Below are positions 34,939-44,891 of a stretch of DNA of 64,000 nt, piece by piece. Position numbers and translations under genes: made by a program. Below the pieces are notes generated by a model. That model worked only from the letters and a program-made list of their open reading frames with translations. It was not told the origin of the DNA and ran no database searches. Within the stretch, counting starts at the first letter, position 1. Each line of letters starts with the position of its first letter. Source of the DNA: Clostridiales bacterium (GTDB taxonomy: Bacteria; Bacillota; Clostridia; Oscillospirales; CAG-272); the NCBI GenBank assembly GCA_003523225.1, contig DPGK01000004.1, positions 75,485 to 139,484 on the forward strand. The letters run 5' to 3'.

Positions 34939-36041
34939 TTTTCCTCCTCCTCGTTTTCGCGTTCGCTTTCATTGTCTTCGGTATCACTTCCGCCGAACTG
35001 AGGCGTGTAGTCATCTGTGTCCTCCGCCTCGGTATCTTTATCCTTTGCCCTGAGGCGTGCAAACAGGCGCTGGCGCGGCTTCTTTTCCTTGCTTTCGCTT
35101 TCTGCGGGGACGCTTCGGTCATCTGTAAGAGCAAGGAAGATATCCTCAAGCGTCAGCACGCGGTAGACCATTTCGATTATCGGGAGCTTTTTAGCCGCAA
35201 ATTCAAAGAAGATATCGTCGCGTATATCCGTGCCTTTTGCGGTCTTAAGCTCCGCGGAGGTGACTCCGCCTTCTTCTGAATAAGAGGCGGAGATTATGCC
35301 CTTGATTCCTGAAATGGTGTTTTTCACCGACGCCGCATCTGCTCTGACCTTGAGGGACAGCTCGCCCTCGCGGTTGACGGCGTTCTCAAGATTTTCGATT
35401 GAGTCGTTTGCAACAAGTCTGCCGTGGGAGATTATCATGACATGATCGCACACGGCGCTTATTTCGGCGAGTATGTGACTGCTGAGTATAACGGTCTTGA
35501 TGCTGCCGAGCTTTTTTATCAGGTCGCGTATTTCGATTATCTGCTTGGGGTCAAGACCTACCGTCGGCTCGTCAAGAATGATGACGTCCGGATCTCCAAG
35601 CATTGCCTGCGCGATACCAACGCGCTGACGGTAGCCTTTTGAGAGGTTCTTCATAAGCCTGTCCGCAACATCGGTAATACCGGTAAGCTGCATGACCTCT
35701 TTTATCTGCCGCATTGCCGCTTCAAAGGGCATCCCCTTGGCGTTGGCGACAAAATCAAGGTATTCGGCGGCTGTCATATCGGTGTAGAGCGGCGGCTGCT
35801 CGGGCAGATATCCGACATGGCGTTTGGCTTCAAGCGGTTCTTCGAAAATGTCGTGACCGTCGATCAGTACGGTTCCTGAGGTTGCCGCAAGACAGCCGGT
35901 GATGATATTCATGGTGGTGGATTTACCCGCGCCGTTCGGCCCGAGCAGACCGTATATCTTGCCTTTTTCAATCGTGAAGGAAAGATCACGGACGGCGGTG
36001 TGATCGCCGTATTTTTTTGTCAGATTACGAACTTCAATCAA
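34935..36041 (-). CDS. ABC transporter ATP-binding protein (GldA/CcmA-like)
   Basis: A 368-residue ATPase. Walker A is GPNGAGKS (about 34-41), the signature is LSKGYRQRVGIAQ and Walker B is VIILDEPTVGLD. The last 70 residues are an acidic/basic low-complexity tail (residues about 300-368, ending NESERENEEEEK) not seen in the standard family. The gene begins with TTG at 36041; GGAGG lies about 10 bases upstream and no ATG is better placed. It heads the operon under a consensus promoter. Confidence 0.87.
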   Translation of the reverse strand: MIEVRNLTKKYGDHTAVRDLSFTIEKGKIYGLLGPNGAGKSTTMNIITGCLAATSGTVLIDGHDIFEEPLEAKRHVGYLPEQPPLYTDMTAAEYLDFVANAKGMPFEAAMRQIKEVMQLTGITDVADRLMKNLSKGYRQRVGIAQAMLGDPDVIILDEPTVGLDPKQIIEIRDLIKKLGSIKTVILSSHILAEISAVCDHVMIISHGRLVANDSIENLENAVNREGELSLKVRADAASVKNTISGIKGIISASYSEEGGVTSAELKTAKGTDIRDDIFFEFAAKKLPIIEMVYRVLTLEDIFLALTDDRSVPAESESKEKKPRQRLFARLRAKDKDTEAEDTDDYTPQFGGSDTEDNESERENEEEEK

Positions 36042-36092
36042 AACGCTTTTCCTCCGGTCTTAATTGTTGGGGATTACTGAAAAACTATGTAT

Positions 36093-36121
36093 ATTATATT
36101 TATAAACTGCTTTCGTGTCAA
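36093..36121 (-). promoter_or_regulatory. Sigma-A promoter of the Gld-type ABC operon
   Basis: On the reverse strand TTGACA (36121-36116), a 17-base spacer and TATAAT (36098-36093): a full consensus promoter, about 50 bases upstream of the TTG start. Confidence 0.75.
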
Positions 36122-36287
36122 GGGATTGATATGAGTTTGACGGCTTTGTGAACTGTTCGTCGTATTATTATATGCATGACGTTTGCGTAAGGCACAGCCA
36201 CAAAAGCATAATAACGCACGGCTGACTCTAAAAAACGGTACATGGCGTATGCAACAAATAAAAACCTCTTTGCCGGGTAAAAATATA

Positions 36288-36315
36288 TTGACGAAAAGAA
36301 AAAAAGTAGTATAAT
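36288..36315 (+). promoter_or_regulatory. Sigma-A promoter of the glycogen operon
   Basis: TTGACG at 36288-36293, a 16-base spacer and TATAAT at 36310-36315. Between this and the divergent promoter (36122-36287) I see no gene and no clear operator. Confidence 0.65.
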
Positions 36316-36339
36316 AAAAGTGGGGTATTATAATTATAG

Positions 36340-38340
36340 ATGAATAAGGAGATGTACCGGGTCATGGCAGAAATACCGAGAGAAAATAAAATTTCCGGGT
36401 GCGACGGCTCGGAGCTTGCGGTCTATCTTTTTCATCAGGGAACAAATTTCCGCGCATATGAGTATCTCGGCGCGCACCCGGTGGAGGGCGGTTTTGTTTT
36501 CCGTGTCTGGGCGCCAAACGCCGCCGCAGTTGCCGTTACCGGAGATTTTGACGACTGGCGCGGCACGCTTGAGATGAGGCGTGTGAGCGATGGCGGCTTA
36601 TGGGAGGCTGTCGGCATCGGCGGGGAATTCTGCCGCGGTGCCAGATACAAATACCTGATCACCGCCGCCGACGGACGCAGGCTTTACAAGGCAGACCCGT
36701 ATGCGTTCGCGGCGGAGTGCCCGCCTGCCACCGCGTCTCTTATGTACGGTATTCCGCATCACGAATGGAAGGACGCCGGGTGGATGGCGGCGCGACCCGA
36801 CGCGCGCTTTACCGACCGACCTATTAATATTTATGAGCTTCAGCTTTCCTCGTGGATGCGACACGAGGACGGAAGCTGGCTTTCATATACCGAGCTTGCG
36901 CGGGAGCTTGCCCCGTATGTCAAGCAGATGGGATATACCCATGTCGAGCTGCTGCCGATAACGGAATATCCGTTTGAAGGCTCATGGGGTTATCAGGTGA
37001 CCGGATATTATGCTCCTACGGCGCGCCACGGCAGCCCGGAGGAGTTCATGGGCTTTATTGATTCAATGCACGAGGCAGGGATAGGAGTAATTCTTGACTG
37101 GGTCCCGGCGCATTTCCCCAAGGATGCCCACGGGCTTTATGAATTTGACGGCAAGCCTCTTTACGAATATCAGGGCGCCGACCGCATGGAGCACGCCGGA
37201 TGGGGCACGCGCCGCTTTGACGTCGGCAGATGCGAGGTGGAGAGCTTTCTGGTCTCCGACGCCTGCTTCTGGGCGGGAGTTTATCACGTCGACGGACTTC
37301 GTGTTGACGCTGTGGCGTCAATGCTTTATCTCGACTATGACCGTAAGCCGGGAGAATGGGTGCCTAATATATATGGCGACAACCGTTGTCTTGAGGCGAT
37401 AGCCTTCTTTCAGAAGCTGAACGACGCTATGGCGCATATCCATCCCGGAGTCATGATGATAGCGGAGGAATCCACCGCATGGGGCAGACTTACCTCATTT
37501 GAAGAAGGCGGACTCGGCTTTTCGTATAAATGGAATATGGGCTGGATGAACGATGCGCTCGGATATGCGGAGACAGACCCGATATTCCGCCGTTATCACC
37601 ATGACAAGCTCACCTTTTCAATGATGTACGCGTTTGGGGAAAGATATGTCCTTCCGATCTCCCACGACGAGGTGGTTCACGGAAAAAAGTCGCTGCTTGA
37701 CCGTATGCCGGGCGACTACTGGCAGAAATTCGCCGGAACACGGGTGTTTCTTGCATATATGATGACGCATCCGGGCAAAAAGCTGCTTTTCATGGGCTGT
37801 GAGATAGGGCAGTTCCGCGAGTGGGACTTTGCCGGACAGATAGAATGGTTTTTGCTTGATTATGACTCACATGCGCGGCTTCAGCTTTACGTTGCCGAGC
37901 TGAATCATCTGTATCTTGCATCCCCCGAGCTTTGGGAGCGGGATACCTCATGGGAGGGCTTTGACTGGATTGACGCGGACAACAAGGATCAGAGCATTCT
38001 GACCTTCCGCAGGATCGCCGCTGACGGAAGCGAGTTGCTTGTTGTGCTGAATTTCACTCCCGCGACATATGAGGACTACCGCATAGGCGTTCCGAAATGC
38101 GGAAGATACCGCGAGCTTATTTCCTCCGACAACGAAAAGTACGGTGGCTCGGGTGTTATGAACACCGGGGATATTGAAGCCGAGCCGGTCGCATGGAACG
38201 GTCGCGCCGCCTCGGTGAGACTGAGAGTTCCGCCGCTTGGCGCGCTTATACTGAGGCGCGAGGAAGTCTACAGCGAGCCGGAGGATGACGGCGGTACGGA
38301 TACCGCGGAAACCGGGGAGAAAGAAGCGGGCCTCAAGTAG
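36340..38340 (+). CDS. glgB: 1,4-alpha-glucan branching enzyme
   Basis: A 666-residue GH13 enzyme. An N-terminal CBM48-like domain (about 35-130, FRVWAPNAAAVAVTGDFDDW) is followed by the barrel. The catalytic nucleophile lies in DGLRVDAVASMLYLD, the acid/base in MIAEESTAW, and the third aspartate in ISHDEVVHGKKS, all branching-enzyme versions. It cuts alpha-1,4 chains and rejoins them as alpha-1,6 branches. Start is uncertain: AAGGAG at 36345-36350 better suits ATG 36364 (MAEIPREN), though 36340 is the longest reading. It is the first gene of glgBCDAP. Confidence 0.95.
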   Translation: MNKEMYRVMAEIPRENKISGCDGSELAVYLFHQGTNFRAYEYLGAHPVEGGFVFRVWAPNAAAVAVTGDFDDWRGTLEMRRVSDGGLWEAVGIGGEFCRGARYKYLITAADGRRLYKADPYAFAAECPPATASLMYGIPHHEWKDAGWMAARPDARFTDRPINIYELQLSSWMRHEDGSWLSYTELARELAPYVKQMGYTHVELLPITEYPFEGSWGYQVTGYYAPTARHGSPEEFMGFIDSMHEAGIGVILDWVPAHFPKDAHGLYEFDGKPLYEYQGADRMEHAGWGTRRFDVGRCEVESFLVSDACFWAGVYHVDGLRVDAVASMLYLDYDRKPGEWVPNIYGDNRCLEAIAFFQKLNDAMAHIHPGVMMIAEESTAWGRLTSFEEGGLGFSYKWNMGWMNDALGYAETDPIFRRYHHDKLTFSMMYAFGERYVLPISHDEVVHGKKSLLDRMPGDYWQKFAGTRVFLAYMMTHPGKKLLFMGCEIGQFREWDFAGQIEWFLLDYDSHARLQLYVAELNHLYLASPELWERDTSWEGFDWIDADNKDQSILTFRRIAADGSELLVVLNFTPATYEDYRIGVPKCGRYRELISSDNEKYGGSGVMNTGDIEAEPVAWNGRAASVRLRVPPLGALILRREEVYSEPEDDGGTDTAETGEKEAGLK

Positions 38341-38467
38341 TCCGAAGCGGAAAAATAATTTTTTGCATTAGAAATTTTTGGAATATCGGCTTAAAAATCA
38401 AATACAATTTATGTACAGTAATGCAGGAATAAAAATATTGAAAACACAAGAAAGGAAAGTATAGGGT

Positions 38468-39652
<1,185 letters not shown>

Positions 39653-39703
39653 GCGGGACGCTGACAGTTGGAAAAGAAAAAATATAAAAACGGAGGAAGC
39701 AAA

Positions 39704-40837
39704 ATGACAGCCGCAGGACTTGTATTTTCAAACATTCACGACGAAAGTCTGCCCGAGCTTACACGGCTTCGCACGATGGCGAGCGTACCCTTCGGGGGCA
39801 GATACCGTCTTATCGACTTTGCGTTATCAAACATGGTAAACTCCGGTATCTCAAAGGTCGGAGTTATAACCCACTACAACTATCAGTCCCTGCTTGACCA
39901 TATAGGCACCGGTAAGGACTGGGATCTGGCGCGCCGTTCGGGCGGTATAAAAATACTCCCGCCCTTCATTACGGCGTATGACGCCAAGGGCATCGGTCAG
40001 CTTTACAACACACGCCTTGAGGCGCTTATGGGAGTTGTGAACTTCATTTCCCGCTGCACCGAGGATGTGATCGTGCTTTCCGACTGCGACACGATCTGCA
40101 ATATTGATATTTCGGACGTTATAGATCAGCATGAGGAATCGGGAGCCGACATTACCATTGTGGTGAAGCGGGTGGATCATCCGGGACTCTGCTCGCCCAG
40201 ACATTCGATCATTGTGTCGGATGAAGAAGGGAAGATCATCGACGCCACCGAATATTCCGAGGACATAAAGCCGGGGCAGGACGTAAGTACCAATATCATG
40301 GTTATCAATCGTATGTACCTGCTCAATATCGTGAACGACGCAGCTGCGCACGGATATACGAGCTTTTTCCGGGATGTCATATCCCGCAACATCGGGCGAG
40401 CTAATTTCCGCGTTTACCGTCACGACGGTTATTACGCGCTTATCTCATCTTTGGCGGTATACTTTGACTGCTCGATGCAGCTGTTGCGCCCGGAAGTACG
40501 TGGGGCGCTGTTCGGCGTTCCGGAAAGGCCGGTATATACAAAGGTGCGCAACTCCGCGCCGACAATTTACCGCACCGGCTCATCGGTGGGCAACGCCATC
40601 ATTGCCGACGGCTGCACGATAGAAGGCAGAGTTGAAAACTCCATCATTTTCCGTGGAGTCAAGGTAGGGCGCGGCAGCGTTGTGCGCAATTCTATTCTGC
40701 TCCAGGATACGGTGATAGGCTCGGGAGTGTCGCTTAATTGCGTTGTGACCGACAAAAACGCGGTAGTGCGCGACGGCAGGCAGCTTTCCGGTCATGAAAC
40801 GATGCCGTTTTTCATCGGGAAAGGAATAATGGTCTGA
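39704..40837 (+). CDS. glgD: Glucose-1-phosphate adenylyltransferase subunit GlgD
   Basis: A 377-residue GlgC paralogue without the glycine-rich catalytic loop: it opens MTAAGLVFSNIHDESLPELTRLRTMASVPFGGRYRLIDF instead of the GG-x-GxRL of GlgC. The C-terminal beta helix is kept. In Geobacillus, GlgD has no activity alone but increases that of GlgC in a heterotetramer. GGAGG at 39692-39696 sets ATG 39704; an upstream in-frame ATG at 39668 is less likely. It ends two bases before glgA. Confidence 0.93.
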   Translation: MTAAGLVFSNIHDESLPELTRLRTMASVPFGGRYRLIDFALSNMVNSGISKVGVITHYNYQSLLDHIGTGKDWDLARRSGGIKILPPFITAYDAKGIGQLYNTRLEALMGVVNFISRCTEDVIVLSDCDTICNIDISDVIDQHEESGADITIVVKRVDHPGLCSPRHSIIVSDEEGKIIDATEYSEDIKPGQDVSTNIMVINRMYLLNIVNDAAAHGYTSFFRDVISRNIGRANFRVYRHDGYYALISSLAVYFDCSMQLLRPEVRGALFGVPERPVYTKVRNSAPTIYRTGSSVGNAIIADGCTIEGRVENSIIFRGVKVGRGSVVRNSILLQDTVIGSGVSLNCVVTDKNAVVRDGRQLSGHETMPFFIGKGIMV

Positions 40838-40839
40838 AA

Positions 40840-42399
40840 ATGCCCGGAACAAATACAGTATCAAAGAAAAAAAGAACTTCCGCAAAGGGAAGAGCGGATT
40901 CAGTCGCACCGCAAGCCTCCGCTCAGGAGGAAGAGCAGGTCAGCACGGAAAAGAAGAAAAAGCTCCTGTTCGTCGGCGCGGAGGTAATGCCTTTTGCCGC
41001 AACCGGAGGACTTGGCGACGTGCTTGGTTCACTGCCCGAAGCACTTGCCTCGTTCGATCCTTCCCTTGACGTGCGGGTGGTCATGCCGCTTTACAGCGCA
41101 GTCGGGGAAAAATACCGCTCACAGATGAAGACCGAGGCGGTGTTCACGGTGGCGCTTGCGTGGCGTCGGCAGTATTGCGGTGTGCTGAGCCTTGAGAAAA
41201 ACGGCGTGAAGTACTATTTCATCGACAATGAGTATTACTTCAGGCGCGACGGGCTTTACGGTCAGTACGACGACGGCGAGAGATATGCTTTCTTCTGCAC
41301 TGCGGTCATGGACATGATGCCGGTGTTGGAGTATTTCCCCGATATTCTGCACGCGCATGACTGGCAGGCGGCGCTTACGGTAATTTATCTGCATCAGAAA
41401 TACCGCCGCGACGAGCGCTGGAGCCGTATGCGCAGCGTGTTTACCATCCACAACATCGAATATCAGGGTAAATACGATTTCTTCATACTCGGCGACGTTT
41501 TTGGACTGTCGGAATTTGACCGTTCGGTGGTCGAGTGCGACGGAGTGATAAATCTGATGAAAGGCGCTGTTGAGTGTGCCGACAGGGTCAGCACGGTAAG
41601 TCCGCGCTATGCCAGCGAGATCCTTTCTCCCGAATATGCGCACGGGCTTGACGGAGTGCTGAGACGCAATGCCGGAAAGCTGCGCGGGATTCTGAACGGA
41701 ATTGACTATTCCTATTACGACCCCGAGGCAGACTCGGTGCTTGCCGAAAACTACTGTGCTGAAAATATCAGCGGAAAATATGTCTGCCGCAGCTCGCTGA
41801 GGCGGGACTTGTCGTTGCCCGATGACGCTGACCGTCCGCTTGTCGCGGTCATATCACGCCTTGCATCCCACAAGGGAGTTGACCTTGTGCGCGAGGCGCT
41901 TCGCGGAATACTCCGCTCCACCGGTGCGCAGTTCGTTGTGCTTGGCAAGGGTGAGGCGGAATATGAGGAATTTTTCCGTTCGATAGAAGCGGAATTTCCC
42001 GACCGCGCAAGAGCTCTGATAACCTATGACCGCGAGCTTTCCCGCCGCATATATGCCGCGGCGGATATATTCCTGATGCCGTCCAAAAGCGAACCGTGCG
42101 GTCTTGCACAGATGATAGCCTCCCGCTACGGTGCGATTCCCGTGGTGCGGGAGACCGGAGGTCTTTACGACTCCATTCACGGCTATTGGGAGGACGAAAA
42201 CGGAGTTCTGCACGGCAACGGCTTTACCTTTGCCGGATACACCGCAGGTGAGCTTTACGAACGCACCTGCGCCGCCGTGTCGCTCTGGCACGATGAACCA
42301 AAACGCAAGAAATTTATTAAAATGATAATGAGCGCCGATTTTTCATGGCGTGCGTCTGCCGCGGAATACGCTGCAATGTACCGCTCCGTCGAATGCTGA
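40840..42399 (+). CDS. glgA: Glycogen synthase (ADP-glucose)
   Basis: A 519-residue GT5 glycosyltransferase. The ADP-glucose-binding KTGGL-type motif appears as ATGGLGDVLGSLP (about 54-66), and SKSEPCGLAQMIASRYGAIPVVRETGGLYDS is the second conserved region. The first 40 residues are a Lys/Ser/Glu-rich low-complexity extension (MPGTNTVSKKKRTSAKGRAD onward) not found in typical GlgA, which begins near KKKLLFVGAEVMPFA. No downstream start codon fits, so the extension appears genuine. It extends the alpha-1,4 chains that GlgB branches. Confidence 0.95.
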   Translation: MPGTNTVSKKKRTSAKGRADSVAPQASAQEEEQVSTEKKKKLLFVGAEVMPFAATGGLGDVLGSLPEALASFDPSLDVRVVMPLYSAVGEKYRSQMKTEAVFTVALAWRRQYCGVLSLEKNGVKYYFIDNEYYFRRDGLYGQYDDGERYAFFCTAVMDMMPVLEYFPDILHAHDWQAALTVIYLHQKYRRDERWSRMRSVFTIHNIEYQGKYDFFILGDVFGLSEFDRSVVECDGVINLMKGAVECADRVSTVSPRYASEILSPEYAHGLDGVLRRNAGKLRGILNGIDYSYYDPEADSVLAENYCAENISGKYVCRSSLRRDLSLPDDADRPLVAVISRLASHKGVDLVREALRGILRSTGAQFVVLGKGEAEYEEFFRSIEAEFPDRARALITYDRELSRRIYAAADIFLMPSKSEPCGLAQMIASRYGAIPVVRETGGLYDSIHGYWEDENGVLHGNGFTFAGYTAGELYERTCAAVSLWHDEPKRKKFIKMIMSADFSWRASAAEYAAMYRSVEC

Positions 42400-42431
42400 G
42401 GCTGCGATATTTATCGGAGGAAGTACTGAAA

Positions 42432-44870
42432 GTGAATTATAATCCAAAACCAAGAGAAGTCAAAGAAAACATTGAACAAAAGCTTTTGCGCCTTTTCGGC
42501 ACAACTCCTGCCGATGCGACAAACGAGCAGGTCTACAAGGCGGTTGCCAACACCGTCAAGGATATTCTTGCCGACAAGCGTGCGCATTTCAGCGAGAGAG
42601 TGAAAAAAACCGGCGAAAAGCAGGTCTACTATATGTGCATGGAGTTCCTGCTCGGACGTTCGCTCAAGAGCAACCTTTACAATCTCGGACTGGTTGACGC
42701 ATATTCAGAGGCGCTTGAAAAGATGGGGCTGGAGCTTGAGAGCCTTTACGACTGCGAGCCTGACGCGGGGCTGGGCAACGGAGGGCTTGGCAGGCTTGCC
42801 GCCTGCTTTATGGACTCGCTTGCCTCGCTTGAATATCCGGCGAACGGCTTTTCCATCCTGTATGAGTACGGGCTTTTCAAGCAGAAGATAGTGGACGGTC
42901 TTCAGGTCGAGCTGCCGGACGTCTGGTTGCCCGGAGGGGAAGTGTGGCTTGAGCCGCGCACCGACCGCATATTTACCGTCAGACTCGGCGGCAGAGTCAA
43001 AGAGAACTGGAAGGACGGTCATCTTGAAATACTTTACGAGGGAGCCGACGAGATCGAAGCCGTTCCGTATGATATGATGATCTCCGGCGGCGACTCCGAG
43101 GGTGTCAGCCGTCTGAGACTCTGGCGTGCGAGAGATACGCGCAATTTCAATATGGGTCTTTTCACTCAGGGGCAGTATACCCGCGCGCTTGAGGAAAGCA
43201 ACAATGCCGAGATAATCTCAAAGGTGCTTTACCCGTCGGATAACCACACCGAGGGTAAGATGCTTCGTCTCACTCAACAGTATTTCCTTACCTCAGCTTC
43301 GGTACAGAATATTATACGCGACCATATGGCGGTCTACGGGAATATAGAGACTCTGCCGGATAAGGTGGCGATACACATCAACGACACCCACCCGGCGCTT
43401 GTCATTCCCGAGCTTATGCGTATACTCATGGATGAGTATTTCCTGCCGTGGGAAAAGGCGTGGGATATTACCGTCCGCACCGTCTCCTATACCAATCACA
43501 CCGTAATGCCGGAGGCACTTGAAAAGTGGAACGAGGATATCTTCGGACTGAAGCTGCCGCGCATCCACATGATAGTAAAGGAAATAAACGAGCGCTTCAG
43601 CCGTGAGGCGTGGGACGCTTTCCCCGGCAACTGGAACCGTATCTCAGGCATGAGCGTGCTGAGCTACGGTCAGGTAAATATGGCGAATCTCGCCGTTATA
43701 GGCTCGCATTCGGTAAACGGCGTGTCGAAGCTGCATTCTCAGATACTCACCGAGTCGATATTCAAGAGCTTTTACCGTATGTACCCGGACAGATTCACCA
43801 ATGTCACAAACGGAGTGGCTCACCGCCGCTGGCTTTGCTATTCAAATCCCCGGCTTGCCGCGCTGCTTGACGAATGCATCGGAACGGGATACCGGAAGGA
43901 TCCCGAGGAGCTTGCCGACTTTGCCAAATATGCCGATGACAGTGCGGTTCTTGAACGTCTGAGAAGCATCAAGCACGAAAACAAAAAGGACTTTTCAAAC
44001 TTCTTCAGCAAGCGCACCGGCGTATCGATAGATACACATTCGGTGTTTGACGTTCAGATAAAGCGCCTGCATGAATACAAGCGTCAGCTTCTCAATGTGC
44101 TCAATATTATAGGCATATATCTTGAGCTTTGCGACGATCCGAATCTTGATGTCCGCCCGCGCACATATATTTTCGGAGCCAAGGCGGCACCGGGATATCA
44201 GATGGCAAAGCGGATAATCCAGCTTATATGTATGCTCTCGCGTGAGATCGAGCAGACGCCCGGAGTACGCGACAAGCTCAAGGTAGTATTCCTTGAAAAC
44301 TACGATGTTACCACCGCCGAGGCGCTGATACCCGCGGCTGAAATAAGCGAGCAGCTCTCGCTTGCCGGCAAGGAGGCGTCGGGCACCGGATGTATGAAGC
44401 TGATGCTTAACGGCGCGCTGACCATCGGTACTCTTGACGGAGCAAACGTCGAGATGCTTGAAGCAGTGGGGAAGGAAAACATCTTCATCTTCGGTCTTAC
44501 CAGCAATGAGGTCGAGGAGCTGTGGCTGTCCGGCTACAATTCCGCGCTTTACTACGCGAGAAACGAGCGCCTGCACCGCATAGTTGACAGGCTTAACAAG
44601 GGCTTTGCGGGAGAATCCTTCTCGGATATCGTGCAGTATCTGATCTCGGGACACGGAATTTCCGACCCGTATATGTGCCTTGCCGATTTTGAGTCCTACC
44701 ATCAGGCGCAGGAGCAGGCGTTTGCCGTCTTTGCCGACCGCGCGGAATGGAACCGCCGTTCGTTGCTGAATATTGCCAAGGCAGGTCATTTTGCCGCCGA
44801 CCGTGCAGTTACCGAGTATGCGGACCGCATATGGCACATTCACAGTCTCGCAGGCAGAGCCACCGAATAA
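42432..44870 (+). CDS. glgP: Glycogen phosphorylase
   Basis: An 812-residue GT35 enzyme. The pyridoxal-phosphate lysine lies in EASGTGCMKLMLNGALTIGT, and the N-terminal CMEFLLGRSLKSNL and PDAGLGNGGLGRLAACFMDS and the HINDTHPAL segment are family motifs. It releases glucose 1-phosphate from glycogen. I set the start at GTG 42432 because GGAGG ends 11 bases before it and the protein then starts VNYNPKPREVKENIEQKLLRLFG as homologs do; an upstream ATG (42345) lies inside glgA. It completes glgBCDAP. Confidence 0.95.
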   Translation: MNYNPKPREVKENIEQKLLRLFGTTPADATNEQVYKAVANTVKDILADKRAHFSERVKKTGEKQVYYMCMEFLLGRSLKSNLYNLGLVDAYSEALEKMGLELESLYDCEPDAGLGNGGLGRLAACFMDSLASLEYPANGFSILYEYGLFKQKIVDGLQVELPDVWLPGGEVWLEPRTDRIFTVRLGGRVKENWKDGHLEILYEGADEIEAVPYDMMISGGDSEGVSRLRLWRARDTRNFNMGLFTQGQYTRALEESNNAEIISKVLYPSDNHTEGKMLRLTQQYFLTSASVQNIIRDHMAVYGNIETLPDKVAIHINDTHPALVIPELMRILMDEYFLPWEKAWDITVRTVSYTNHTVMPEALEKWNEDIFGLKLPRIHMIVKEINERFSREAWDAFPGNWNRISGMSVLSYGQVNMANLAVIGSHSVNGVSKLHSQILTESIFKSFYRMYPDRFTNVTNGVAHRRWLCYSNPRLAALLDECIGTGYRKDPEELADFAKYADDSAVLERLRSIKHENKKDFSNFFSKRTGVSIDTHSVFDVQIKRLHEYKRQLLNVLNIIGIYLELCDDPNLDVRPRTYIFGAKAAPGYQMAKRIIQLICMLSREIEQTPGVRDKLKVVFLENYDVTTAEALIPAAEISEQLSLAGKEASGTGCMKLMLNGALTIGTLDGANVEMLEAVGKENIFIFGLTSNEVEELWLSGYNSALYYARNERLHRIVDRLNKGFAGESFSDIVQYLISGHGISDPYMCLADFESYHQAQEQAFAVFADRAEWNRRSLLNIAKAGHFAADRAVTEYADRIWHIHSLAGRATE

Positions 44871-44891
44871 TGACCGCGAAAGGAAATAGCT

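Noticed and set aside
36122-36287. Regulatory RNA or operator between the divergent ABC and glg promoters
   Set aside because: No convincing dyad, RNA fold or coding frame was visible. It is AT-rich spacer with the two promoters at its ends.
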